Shown here in pieces: positions 1 to 8,481 of a stretch of DNA of 64,000 nucleotides. A program made the translations under genes and the position numbers. The stretch's first letter is position 1, and every line of letters begins with the position of its first letter. The notes below the pieces were generated by a model, which was not told where the DNA came from, did not search any database, and saw only the letters and a list, made by a program, of their open reading frames with translations. The DNA comes from Euzebya pacifica (GTDB taxonomy: Bacteria; Actinomycetota; Nitriliruptoria; Euzebyales; Euzebyaceae). The stretch spans positions 372,001 through 436,000 of the forward strand of contig NZ_CP031166.1 in NCBI RefSeq assembly GCF_003344865.1. Direction: 5' to 3'.

Positions 1-358
1 TCCACCACTTGGCATACGTGGAGAACTTGTAGCCCCGCGTCCAATCGAAGCGATCCACCGCCTTGGTCAGACCGAAGATGCCCTCGTGGATGCAGTCGAT
101 GAGGTCAAGGTCCCCTCGGTACTGGCCCCGTTCGGCATGCTCCACGACGAGCAGCATGTTGGACTCGATCATCTTGGCCCGCGCCGACCGTCCGGCCTCG
201 ACAAGGCCGGCGAGCGAGGCTGCGTCGTCGCCTGCGGCGAGCCTGCGTGCTGCTTCGGCACCGACGGCGACCCGCTTGGCCAGATCGACCTGCTGCTCGT
301 GCGTGAGCAAGTCGGCGCGTCCCAGACGGTCGAAGAACAGGTCGTCGTAGATGGACAT
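1..358 (-). CDS. RNA polymerase sigma-70 family factor, N-terminal part (runs off the window)
   Basis: Reading leftward from ATG at 358 gives an open frame that leaves the window. Residues 1-40 (MSIYDDLFFDRLGRADLLT onward) resemble sigma region 1.2. The rest matches regions 2.1-2.3, with LDLIDCIHEGIFGLTKAVDRF followed by the region 2.3-type segment YKFSTYAKWW. The product would direct RNA polymerase to a promoter class. Whether it is a group 1, 2 or 3 factor cannot be judged without regions 3-4. It is divergent from the helicase gene at 476, leaving about 117 bp for both promoters. A GGGAG lies about 10 nt before the ATG. Confidence 0.9.
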   Translation of the reverse strand, partial: MSIYDDLFFDRLGRADLLTHEQQVDLAKRVAVGAEAARRLAAGDDAASLAGLVEAGRSARAKMIESNMLLVVEHAERGQYRGDLDLIDCIHEGIFGLTKAVDRFDWTRGYKFSTYAKWW

Positions 359-475
359 TGGCGGGAGGCTCCCGGTCGGTGGCGGATGGCCATGTCATTC
401 CACGGCCACCGGGGACGCGTCGATGCCCCATCGGTACCCGGGTCCCACGCGTCGCCGTCGACACCAGGCGCGACC

Positions 476-2089
476 ATGGCGGGCGTGAGCACGACCCTCC
501 GCCTCCGCCGGTGGCAAAAGCATGCCCTTGACGACATCGAGGCGTCCGACCGCCGCGATTACCTCGCCTGCGTGCTGCCGGGCGGCGGAAAGACGACCTG
601 GGCGCTCACCGTCGTGCTTCGCCACCTCCGCGCCAACCCGCACCGTCCCGTGGTCGTGACCGTGCCGACGTCGTCGTTGAAGGTCCAGTGGGCCCGTGCC
701 GCGGCCCGCTTCGGCCTGCAGCTGGATCCCCGTTGGGACGGACGGGCACGGATCAAGCCCGACATGCACGGCATCGTGCTCACCTACGCCCAGGTCGCTT
801 CCGCCACCGAACCGCTCGCACGGATCGCCCACGACGCCGTCGCGGTCATGGACGAACACCACCACGTCGGCTCCGACCGGACATGGGGTGACGCGTTGGA
901 GCACGCCATGGCGACCGCCGGCCTTCGGATCGCGCTGACCGGGACGCCCTGGCGGTCCGACGACAACGCCATCCCGTTCGCCACCTACGACGCCGAGGGC
1001 GAGCTCCAACCGGACTTCGTCTACTCCTACGCCGACGCCCTGGCCGACGGCGGCGTCGTCCGACCGGTGATGTTTCCCCGCATCGGCGGGACCATGGACT
1101 GGCGGGCATCCACCGGCGGTGAGATCACCGCCACGTTCACCGAGGCGCTCACCAAGGACCTCATGGCCCAGCGGCTCCGCACGGCCCTGCACGCCGACGG
1201 CGGGTGGGTCCGCTCCGCGCTCACCCAGGCATGGTCGACGCTGCAGAAGGTCCGTGCCGACGACCCCGACGCCGCAGCCATCCTGTTCTGCATCGATCAG
1301 CAGCACGCCCGCGACATCGCGCGGGTGTGGCGACGGATCACCGGCGACCAGCCGATCGTGGCGGTCTCCGACGACCCGGCCAGCCAGGACAAGCTCGAGG
1401 CGTTCGCCAACGGGACCGGCACCTGCGCCGTCACCGTCAAGCAGGCATCCGAGGGCTACGACGCCCCACGCGCCCGCGTCGGCGTGTGGCTCACCAACGT
1501 CACCCAACCGTTGTTCTTCGCCCAGGCCGTCGGCCGCATCCAACGCTGGCGGCCCGAGCTGGGCCCCCGCCAGCCCGCCTGGATGTTCCTCCCCGACGAC
1601 ATCCGCCTGGTCGCCCTCGCCCACGGACTCGTTGAGCAGCGCACCCACACCCTCCGCAAACGCGAGGAGGCCGACGAACCCGCCGAACGCGCCGAACGCG
1701 ACCCCGAGCAGGTGTCGCTGTTCGCCGCCCTCGGCTCCCAGGCCGAGGAACCCCAGGACCCCGACGCAGCCGTGGAAGCTGCCTGGTCGGCCGCACCGTC
1801 CACCCCTCCCCGCCACGCGGACGACCCCGCCTTGGAGATCGCCGTGCCCCCGCCTCCCCGCCGGTTCGCCGAGGACCCGGACGGAGTGGCTGCGTTCGAC
1901 ATCCTCGATGATCTCCGCACCCGCAACTCCGAAGCTGTCAGGGCAATCGCCCGCATGACCGGCCAACCCCACAAGGCCGTCAACCAGAGGCTCAACCAGA
2001 CCGCCGGCATCACCCGGATCGGCAACGCATCGGTGCGTCAACTCCAAGCCCGCCTGAAAGCCGCCGACCAGTGGCTGCGATCCGCATGA
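476..2089 (+). CDS. Superfamily II DNA/RNA helicase (DEAD/DEAH-like)
   Basis: A 537-residue ATPase. Walker A is LPGGGKTT (residues 34-41), motif II is DEHH (126-129), motif III is LTGTPW (154-159) and motif VI is QAVGRIQR (350-357), so both RecA lobes are intact. It resembles restriction or plasmid-type SF2 helicases. The C-terminus (about 450-537) is charged and ends in a helical segment that may bind DNA or a partner. The open frame extends upstream to 86, but that part overlaps the sigma gene antisense and shows no helicase sequence, so ATG 476 is preferred. It is followed by two ATGA-coupled small genes. The substrate is unknown; a repair, conjugation or defence role is possible. Confidence 0.85.
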   Translation: MAGVSTTLRLRRWQKHALDDIEASDRRDYLACVLPGGGKTTWALTVVLRHLRANPHRPVVVTVPTSSLKVQWARAAARFGLQLDPRWDGRARIKPDMHGIVLTYAQVASATEPLARIAHDAVAVMDEHHHVGSDRTWGDALEHAMATAGLRIALTGTPWRSDDNAIPFATYDAEGELQPDFVYSYADALADGGVVRPVMFPRIGGTMDWRASTGGEITATFTEALTKDLMAQRLRTALHADGGWVRSALTQAWSTLQKVRADDPDAAAILFCIDQQHARDIARVWRRITGDQPIVAVSDDPASQDKLEAFANGTGTCAVTVKQASEGYDAPRARVGVWLTNVTQPLFFAQAVGRIQRWRPELGPRQPAWMFLPDDIRLVALAHGLVEQRTHTLRKREEADEPAERAERDPEQVSLFAALGSQAEEPQDPDAAVEAAWSAAPSTPPRHADDPALEIAVPPPPRRFAEDPDGVAAFDILDDLRTRNSEAVRAIARMTGQPHKAVNQRLNQTAGITRIGNASVRQLQARLKAADQWLRSA

Positions 2090-2322
2090 CGACGGTCGAC
2101 GCCGCTCTCGTCAACGCCTACCAAGCCTCCGGTCGGCTCCACCCGATCGCCTGCCCCCGTGACCTCGCAGTCCTCACCGCCCACGACACCGACGACGGCG
2201 TGATCCTGAGTTGTGACATCTGCGGGGCTGAGGTCCGACTGTCAGAGAAGGCATCGGACCTGGTGCAGCGGGCCATGACCCTGCCCGCCGACCGGTTCGT
2301 CATCAGCGAGGATCCCCAATGA
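2086..2322 (+). CDS. Small hypothetical protein with CxxC motif
   Basis: 78 residues starting at the ATG that overlaps the helicase stop (ATGA), so it is probably translationally coupled. It carries CPRD and SCDICGAEV, a C...CxxC arrangement that could hold one zinc ion. The tail is rich in acidic and hydrophobic residues. No family was recognised. Its placement suggests a helicase accessory protein, which is inference from operon structure only. Confidence 0.65.
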   Translation: MTTVDAALVNAYQASGRLHPIACPRDLAVLTAHDTDDGVILSCDICGAEVRLSEKASDLVQRAMTLPADRFVISEDPQ

Positions 2323-2774
2323 CCATCCACTCAGACCCCGAGGCAGTCTCGCAGTTCCTCACCACGATCATGCGGTCAGGCGCATGGACCCTCGCTCCGG
2401 ACACAGGTGAACCGTTCTATGTCCACCCAAACGCCGAGGATCCCGACTCCTTCCACGTCGCGGTCTGCGTCGGCGAGAACGACCTCCTCGGCGTCTACGA
2501 CCCGGCGATGACCCCCAAGGGGGAAACCCTCGTCGGCTACCACTGGCCGGCAGTTGCCGTGCCCCGCCTGATCGCCCAGATCGCCAGCAACGGGGCCGCT
2601 GCCGTCGGCATCGACGGGTCGGTCGTCACCATCGCCGATGCCCGGTCGATCACCGAAGGCTTCCGAACCGGCGGGGTCGTGATGGACGAGGAGTACGGCT
2701 ACGACTCGATCGTTGCCGTGGTGCCGACCGCAACCGGCCCTGAACTCCACCCTGCGGTCACCGCCGCAGGGTGA
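2319..2774 (+). CDS. Hypothetical protein, third gene of helicase operon
   Basis: 151 residues, again with an ATGA overlap with the preceding stop. It is acidic, with mixed alpha/beta-looking sequence, no signal peptide and no membrane segment. No motif was recognised. It converges on the next minus-strand gene with a 17-bp overlap of coding ends. It is probably cotranscribed with the helicase and the CxxC protein. Confidence 0.65.
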   Translation: MTIHSDPEAVSQFLTTIMRSGAWTLAPDTGEPFYVHPNAEDPDSFHVAVCVGENDLLGVYDPAMTPKGETLVGYHWPAVAVPRLIAQIASNGAAAVGIDGSVVTIADARSITEGFRTGGVVMDEEYGYDSIVAVVPTATGPELHPAVTAAG

Positions 2775-3198
2775 CCGTCCCCGCGGTCCTCGATTCCCGC
2801 GACCACGACCGCGTGGCCGTGTTGAACCAGACGTCGATGTCGGTGCGGGACTCCTCGGTGACCACCACATCGGCATAGCCGGCCAGCGCCGGGTCGTCGT
2901 GGTCCAGCAGGGTGTAGACGCAGTCGGTGTCGACGAAGACCACCGCGTGCTGTTGCCGTACGGTCAACGACAGGATGGCGGGAAGGTTCTCCCCGCCCCA
3001 CGCGGCCATCCCGATGACTTCAGGGATCGCCGGGTCCTTGGAGATGTGCAGCAGCAATCCGCCCGCCACCCACGGGTCCTCTGCGACCGGCAGGACCGGT
3101 CCGCCATCGGGATGGGTGACGTGCACGACATCACCAGCGGGGGTGTAGGGCACCCAGAATCCGTTGGCAGTGAGTCGGTTGATCAGGTCGGCGACCAC
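2758..3198 (-). CDS. Hypothetical protein
   Basis: 146 residues from GTG 3198, with a weak purine-rich GCGAGG about 12 nt upstream. It is soluble and probably beta-rich, with an N-terminal segment LINRLTANGFWVPYTPAG. Its general size and composition recall the convergent neighbour at 2319, but no reliable alignment is visible. No function can be assigned. Confidence 0.6.
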   Translation of the reverse strand: MVADLINRLTANGFWVPYTPAGDVVHVTHPDGGPVLPVAEDPWVAGGLLLHISKDPAIPEVIGMAAWGGENLPAILSLTVRQQHAVVFVDTDCVYTLLDHDDPALAGYADVVVTEESRTDIDVWFNTATRSWSRESRTAGTVTLRR

Positions 3199-3325
3199 GG
3201 GTCGGCCTCGCTAGGGGTTCGGGAACGTCGGTTGCGCCGCGTGGCCTGCGCCTCGGGGGAAGGGCAGCGCGCATCGTAACCGGTCCGGGGGCCCACCACC
3301 GGAACGCCGGACTCGCGACCGGGGG

Positions 3326-3667
3326 TCAGGCAGGGGCCAGGACCGGTTCCCTACGGATCAGGTCGATGACGCGTTCCGCGACCTCATCGACGTCGTCGTG
3401 GTCCCTGCCGACACCGGTGGGGAACATCTCCAACTGACCGGAGGAATGCAACCGGTGAAGGATGGAGAAGTCCTCGCTGGACAGGAACAGCACCTTGCCG
3501 TTGTCGGTCCGCAACACGAGATCGAATGCGTTGGGCATCTCAGTCCGGACGCCCTTGATGCGGCCGGCGATGCGGACGGCGACCCCACTGCCGCGAAGGT
3601 TGGCCTCCAACTCGCGTTCGAGGCTTATTCCCGGATAGAGCCATCCGTCAGGCACGGGGTCGTTCAT
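3326..3667 (-). CDS. Hypothetical protein
   Basis: 113 residues from ATG 3667 (MNDPVPDGWLYPGISLERE). The frame stays open to 3772, but that would overlap the divergent lipoprotein gene, so the shorter start is used. The central part (VRIAGRIKGV ... FDLVLRTDNGKVLFLSSEDF) looks like a small beta-barrel or PilZ/SH3-like fold, but this is only an impression. No clear ribosome-binding site is visible. Confidence 0.55.
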   Translation of the reverse strand: MNDPVPDGWLYPGISLERELEANLRGSGVAVRIAGRIKGVRTEMPNAFDLVLRTDNGKVLFLSSEDFSILHRLHSSGQLEMFPTGVGRDHDDVDEVAERVIDLIRREPVLAPA

Positions 3668-3763
3668 GACTGTGGATGATGGCACAGGTGCGCGACGGTA
3701 CGGCGAACCGCCCTGTACGCAAGGCGCCGCCGGTGTGTCGGAGCAGGTCCGTACGGTTGTCCC

Positions 3764-4567
3764 ATGCGCCACATCGCGGTCACCGTCGTCATCATCGCCA
3801 TGGTGTTGCCCGGATGCTCCTCACCCGAGGCGTTCGACCGCACGGTTGTCCTCAGCGGTCCGGCGACGCCCGGCCCCGACGGGTTCGCTGCGGCCGCCCA
3901 TGTCGACGCAGCGGTCGCGTCCGACGGGTCCGTGACCGGCGTGGTGACCATCAGCGGAGCCCAACTGCTGGCTTTCAGCACCGGGTCCGGCCCCGACGGG
4001 ACGACGGTCACCGTGGAGATCGACACCAGCGGCCTGGCGGCCCGGTCGTCGTTGACCCGGCCGGCCGCCGCTGCGGCATTCGACCGGCCACGGCCGACCG
4101 CGACGACCACCCCGGACGAGCTGGTCGCCACGGCGGAGACCCACGGCCTGGGCCTGCTGGGCTGCGCGGTCGCGTGGGCCACGACGGGCGACCCGGCCGT
4201 TGGCGGCTGCGACCTCGTGGCTGCCAGCGACGGCGCATGGACCGCATGGGCGGGGCCGGTCCGCCTGGTCGCTGAACAAACGGTGGCGTCCTCGGATCGG
4301 CCCGCGGCGTTGTTCACCATCGATGACACCGGCGCGATGGCCTTGGACGAGCTCGTTGGAGCCTTCACGCATGCAGACGTCCCCGATGTCGTGCTTCTCG
4401 GCGACCCAGCTGGGATCGCCCAGGCCGTCGCCGGCGACGGAGCCGACGCCGTGCCCCCCGCCGGGGTGGTGGTTACGGTCCTGCCGGACGGGGCGGTGCA
4501 GGTCGACGCCGCTGATGAGTCGGCTTGCAACCGTGACGGGCAGGTGCTCGCAGGCTCCTGCCCCTAG
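3764..4567 (+). CDS. Putative lipoprotein
   Basis: 267 residues. The N-terminus MRHIAVTVVIIAMVLPGC is a lipoprotein signal with lipobox LPGC, Cys18 being the lipidated residue. The mature part is Ala/Asp/Thr-rich with VTGVVTISGAQLL-type beta strands; no family was recognised. It is presumably anchored on the outer face of the cytoplasmic membrane. The sequence GTCCGTACGGTTG sits just before the ATG and may supply a -10 element (TACGGT) with almost no leader. It converges with the coiled-coil gene. Confidence 0.7.
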   Translation: MRHIAVTVVIIAMVLPGCSSPEAFDRTVVLSGPATPGPDGFAAAAHVDAAVASDGSVTGVVTISGAQLLAFSTGSGPDGTTVTVEIDTSGLAARSSLTRPAAAAAFDRPRPTATTTPDELVATAETHGLGLLGCAVAWATTGDPAVGGCDLVAASDGAWTAWAGPVRLVAEQTVASSDRPAALFTIDDTGAMALDELVGAFTHADVPDVVLLGDPAGIAQAVAGDGADAVPPAGVVVTVLPDGAVQVDAADESACNRDGQVLAGSCP

Positions 4568-4583
4568 GCCTGCTCCCCGACGA

Positions 4584-7500
4584 TCATTCGTCGAACAGCA
4601 GTTCCTCGTCCTCGGGGTCGAACTCCGAGGACGGTGGGGTTGTCGGAACATCAGACGGGGTGGCCGTGGGGTTCGGCTGCAACTGCGGTGAACCGTTGGC
4701 TGTTGCAGCCATGGCGGCCGTCTCGAGAAGTTCCTCGTCCAGTTCCACACCGTCGAGGAACCCGTAGTCGCCATCGGCCTCCCCGGTCATCGGAGCCGCG
4801 TCGCCGTTGGACGGCGCAAGCCCGTTGGACGGCACGTGGCCGTTGGACGGCACGTGGCCGTTGCTGGGAGGCGCCGGCCGCAGGGCGGCTGAGGATGCCC
4901 GGTTGGGTTCCGGTGCGGCCACACCGACCGCGTTGGCGGCCACCGTGAGATGCGCACGGACCTCCTCGGTGGCTGCGGCCAGAACCTCCCCCACCAGTTC
5001 CCCGCGTCCCTGTCCCGCATGGCCGACAGCAACGTCGGCGGCAGCCGACACCGTGGCCCCGACCGCGCCCACTGCGTCGATGAGCGCAGCGAGTTCACGG
5101 CCGTCAACGGCGGCGCCGATCCGATCGGCCTCGGCACGCAGGTTGGCAACGACTGCCCGCGCTTCATCGTGCCGGGCTACAGCGTCGCGAAGATCCTCGT
5201 TGGCCCGCTCGGCCTGGGCGACCCTGTCATTGAGGGTTTGCTGGGCCTGAGCGACCGCGTCACGGGCCGCAGCGATGTCCTGCTCCAACCCGCCCCGTGC
5301 GACCTCGGCCTGCTCGCGTTCGTCGGCCAGTCGCGCGAGTTCGGCCTCCGCAGCCGCGACATCCCCTTGGAGTTCGGCCACGGTCCCGCGCAGGGTTGCG
5401 GCTTCGGCCCGCAACGGATCGATCAGATCGGCGATCGCCGACAGTTCACCCTTGGCGTTGGCGATGTCGACGTCGTGCTGCTGGACCGCCGCGGCCAGGT
5501 TCCTTGCCTCTGACGACAACGCTTCCCGATCAGCAACCAGCGCGTCGTAGGCGGCCTGCTGTTCCCCCTTGGCGTCGTTGACCGACGCCAACTCCTGCCG
5601 CCGGTTCCGCAGCACCGCCTTGACCTCCTCCAGCTGCTCCCGGACTGGCCCCGGGTCGCTGGCCTCGACGGCGGTCCGCAGCGAACCGATGAGTTCCTCG
5701 GCCCGTTCGATCTCATCGGTGACCAGCCGCAGGTCGTCGGTGACGGCGACCAGTTCCCGCCGCAGACGCGCGCTTTCCTCCTCGGCTGCGGCGCGTGCAC
5801 CGTGCAACCGTTCTGCTTCGGCGTTGGCGTTGTCCCGGTCGCTGATGGCCCGGTCGAGTTCCTGCTGAGTGGCGACAAGGCCGTCTTGCGCCTCGGCCAG
5901 CACCTCGTCGGCTGCCGTCTTGCGCTGCCGTGCCTCATCCCGGGTCTGCACGGCACCCTCCATCTGGGAGGTGGCGACACGAAGTTCGGCTCGGGCGTGC
6001 GACAGCGATTCCTCTGCCCGCAGCGCACGCGACTCGGCGCCTTGCGCTTCGGACTCCAACGCCGTGGCTTCCTCCGCCATCCTGTCAGCCCGTTGCCGGA
6101 CACCGCGGATGTCCGCAACGAGCGCCTCGCGCTGCTCGACCCGTGACGCGAGGTTGCGTTCAGCAGATTCCAGGGCCGTCTGGGCAGCCTCCAACCGAGT
6201 CCGCAGCTCCGCCTCACGGATCCGTTCCCGGTCCAGCTCGGCCCGCGCTTCCACCGTGAGGGCGTCAGCAGCGTCGACGTCGATGGCTTCCAGTTCGACG
6301 TGGAGCGTTCCGATCTGGGACTCGAGGTCGTCGCAGTTGGACCGCGTCGCCGTGACCCGCGCTTGAGCGACCTGTACGTCCTTGTCGGCCTGAGCGATCC
6401 GGGTCCTGGCCGCCTCGATCTTGCGGCGCAGGTCGGAGGCCTCCGAGGACAGCCGGCCAAGTTCAGCGGACGCCTCGTTGCCGGCGGCAACAAGGGCGGC
6501 GTGGTCCGCCAAGGTGGTGTCGAGCACCTCGGTGACGGCTTCAAGGTCCGCCTGAGCCGTTTGGAGCGCCGTTTGCGCCGACGCGATCTGTTGGGTGACC
6601 GCAGCGAACTCGCGTTGCGCGGACTCTTCAGCGACCTTCGCTTCTGACAGGGCGGTGCGCTGCTCCTCCACCTCACCACCAACCGACGTTGACGTCTGCC
6701 GGATCCTGGCCAGTTCCGTCTGCTTGGCCTCGGTACGACCCCGGATCGCTTCCGCCCGGTTGTTGGTCTCCCGCACCTGCATGCTGGTGTTGGCCAGTTC
6801 CGCACGGATCCGGCGCAGCGTCGCAACGGCGGACCCGAGGTCCTCCTCGACGGATGCGAGCTGCCGCTCGGCGGCCTCCACCTCATCGGTCGCAGTCGCC
6901 AGTTCAGCGGTTGCCGATTCGAGACGATCGGTGGCGTCGGCGTGCTCGTTGGTGGCCTCGGCGATCTCGCTGGTCACCTCAGACACGCGGTCGCGGATGC
7001 TGGCGGCCGTGGCCCCCTCCGACTCTGCCGCCTGAGCCAGTTCGGCCGCCCGTGCGTTGATCGCGGCTGTCTGCCGGACAAGGTCGGCATGCTTGGCCTG
7101 GCAGGCTGACAGGCGATCGTTGGCCTCGGCGGTTTCGCTGCGAAGTCGTGCGACCTCCGCTTCGGCTGCGGCCTTGTCGTCCGCAGCGGCCCTCCGTCGT
7201 GCCGTTGCGACGCGAACTTCCTCCTCGGCAGCCGCGATGCTGTGGTTGAGGAGCTCCAGAGCGTCGGCGACCTCCCGACGGGTAGTGAGCGCTGCCGCTG
7301 CTTCCCGCTGCGCCACTTCGGCTGCTTCCTTGGACTTCTCCCGTTCGTCCTCGATGGCGGACAACCGCTGCTCGGCGCGCACCACCGAGTTCTTCGTGGC
7401 CTCCAGGCGTCGGTGGGCGTCGGCAAGGGCGGTATCGGCGTTGCGTGCAGCCGCGCGGGCGTCGTCCCGCTCGGCCTTGGCTTCCACGATCCGTTCGTTC

Positions 7501-8372
7501 AACCCGTCGATGCGGGTCTGCTCTGCGGACAACCGTCCGAGCAGGTCATCTGGGTCCGCGTCAGCGACCTGCTGGCGGGCCGCTTCGGTGTCGGCAACGA
7601 TCCGGTTGAGTTCGGCGGCGAGTTCCTCGCGGCGAACAATGGCCGCCTCGACCTCGTCCTGCGCCTGTCCGCGTTCGATGCGGACCCTCTCCGCTTCTGC
7701 GGTGTACCCGGCCGCACGGTCGTTCGCTGCAGCGATCTCCTGCTCCGTGGCCCCGATGCCCTTGCGGATCTCGGCCAACTCCCGGTCGACGTCGGTCTTG
7801 GCTGCGATGGCCTTGTCCCGGTCGGCACGAGCCTCCGCCACCTTCGCGTCGGCGGCGTCCCGTTCGTCGGTCAGCGCCGCAGCCTGCTCCTCGGCTGCGG
7901 TGACGGCTGCGCGGGCAGCGTCCCGGTCGGCCAGCGCAGCAGCGCGCTCCTGATGGGCGACATCGACCCGTCCCACTGCGGTGTCGCGGATCGCCCTTGC
8001 ACGATCGCGGGCGGCTTCCGCCGCTTCGCGCTTGCGGCGGGCATCGGCGTTGCTTTCAGCCGCTCGGCCGATTTCGGCCCGCGCCTCCTCGGCGTCGGCC
8101 AAGGCCTGGTCCCTCTCTGCGAGCAGCCGGCGTTCCTCGCTGCCGAGCTGGGCGGCCGAGTCGGCGTTGGCCGCTGCTTCCTCGCGGATCCGGCGCGATT
8201 CCGCTCGGGCCTGCTCAGCCACGGCAGCGAAGGCGGCACCGTCGGCGAGTAGCTGGCCCTCGCGCTCCCTGCGGGCCAACATGTTGCGATACACCACGAT
8301 GGCGTAGGGGACGGTGAGGATCGCCAGGATGATGGCGGCCGCGAGGACGATGAGGACGATGGGGTCGGGCAT
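4584..8372 (-). CDS. Very long membrane-anchored coiled-coil protein
   Basis: 1262 residues from ATG 8372, with GGAG about 10 nt upstream. One membrane segment occupies roughly residues 4-28 (IVLIVLAAAIILAILTVPYA). It is followed by more than 1000 residues of Ala/Glu/Arg heptad sequence resembling SMC arms or the polar coiled-coil proteins of actinobacteria (Scy/FilP type), but without SMC ATPase heads. From about 1120 it becomes Pro/Ser/Asn-rich and ends in a very acidic tail (FDPEDEELLFDE). Such proteins usually act as scaffolds for polar growth or machine positioning. Lying next to prepilin genes, it could position the pilus machinery; that is inference. The open frame continues upstream to 8555 but runs into the end of the next gene. 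Confidence 0.8.
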   Translation of the reverse strand: MPDPIVLIVLAAAIILAILTVPYAIVVYRNMLARREREGQLLADGAAFAAVAEQARAESRRIREEAAANADSAAQLGSEERRLLAERDQALADAEEARAEIGRAAESNADARRKREAAEAARDRARAIRDTAVGRVDVAHQERAAALADRDAARAAVTAAEEQAAALTDERDAADAKVAEARADRDKAIAAKTDVDRELAEIRKGIGATEQEIAAANDRAAGYTAEAERVRIERGQAQDEVEAAIVRREELAAELNRIVADTEAARQQVADADPDDLLGRLSAEQTRIDGLNERIVEAKAERDDARAAARNADTALADAHRRLEATKNSVVRAEQRLSAIEDEREKSKEAAEVAQREAAAALTTRREVADALELLNHSIAAAEEEVRVATARRRAAADDKAAAEAEVARLRSETAEANDRLSACQAKHADLVRQTAAINARAAELAQAAESEGATAASIRDRVSEVTSEIAEATNEHADATDRLESATAELATATDEVEAAERQLASVEEDLGSAVATLRRIRAELANTSMQVRETNNRAEAIRGRTEAKQTELARIRQTSTSVGGEVEEQRTALSEAKVAEESAQREFAAVTQQIASAQTALQTAQADLEAVTEVLDTTLADHAALVAAGNEASAELGRLSSEASDLRRKIEAARTRIAQADKDVQVAQARVTATRSNCDDLESQIGTLHVELEAIDVDAADALTVEARAELDRERIREAELRTRLEAAQTALESAERNLASRVEQREALVADIRGVRQRADRMAEEATALESEAQGAESRALRAEESLSHARAELRVATSQMEGAVQTRDEARQRKTAADEVLAEAQDGLVATQQELDRAISDRDNANAEAERLHGARAAAEEESARLRRELVAVTDDLRLVTDEIERAEELIGSLRTAVEASDPGPVREQLEEVKAVLRNRRQELASVNDAKGEQQAAYDALVADREALSSEARNLAAAVQQHDVDIANAKGELSAIADLIDPLRAEAATLRGTVAELQGDVAAAEAELARLADEREQAEVARGGLEQDIAAARDAVAQAQQTLNDRVAQAERANEDLRDAVARHDEARAVVANLRAEADRIGAAVDGRELAALIDAVGAVGATVSAAADVAVGHAGQGRGELVGEVLAAATEEVRAHLTVAANAVGVAAPEPNRASSAALRPAPPSNGHVPSNGHVPSNGLAPSNGDAAPMTGEADGDYGFLDGVELDEELLETAAMAATANGSPQLQPNPTATPSDVPTTPPSSEFDPEDEELLFDE
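4804..4863 (-). repeat. 18-bp tandem repeat in coiled-coil gene
   Basis: Three near-identical 18-bp units starting CCGTTGGACGG, plus part of a fourth. On the coding strand they give repeats of the type SNGHVP/SNGLAP in the linker after the coiled coil. Copy number may vary between strains. Confidence 0.8.
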
Positions 8373-8481
8373 GACGACGCTCCGGTCGGGGTCGGGACAA
8401 CCGGTGACGGTCGTCCGGCCACCCGTTAGGGGCAGCCGAACGTCATCGTTGTCTGGGGTGCCGACGCGGTGCCGGTGATGC

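Noticed and set aside
395-2047. A 550-codon open frame antisense to the helicase
   Set aside because: Low-complexity translation without motifs, whereas the plus strand carries all helicase motifs in order.
2319-3198. Possible paralogy of the two convergent small proteins
   Set aside because: Similar size and a vague N-terminal resemblance only; no alignment convincing by eye.
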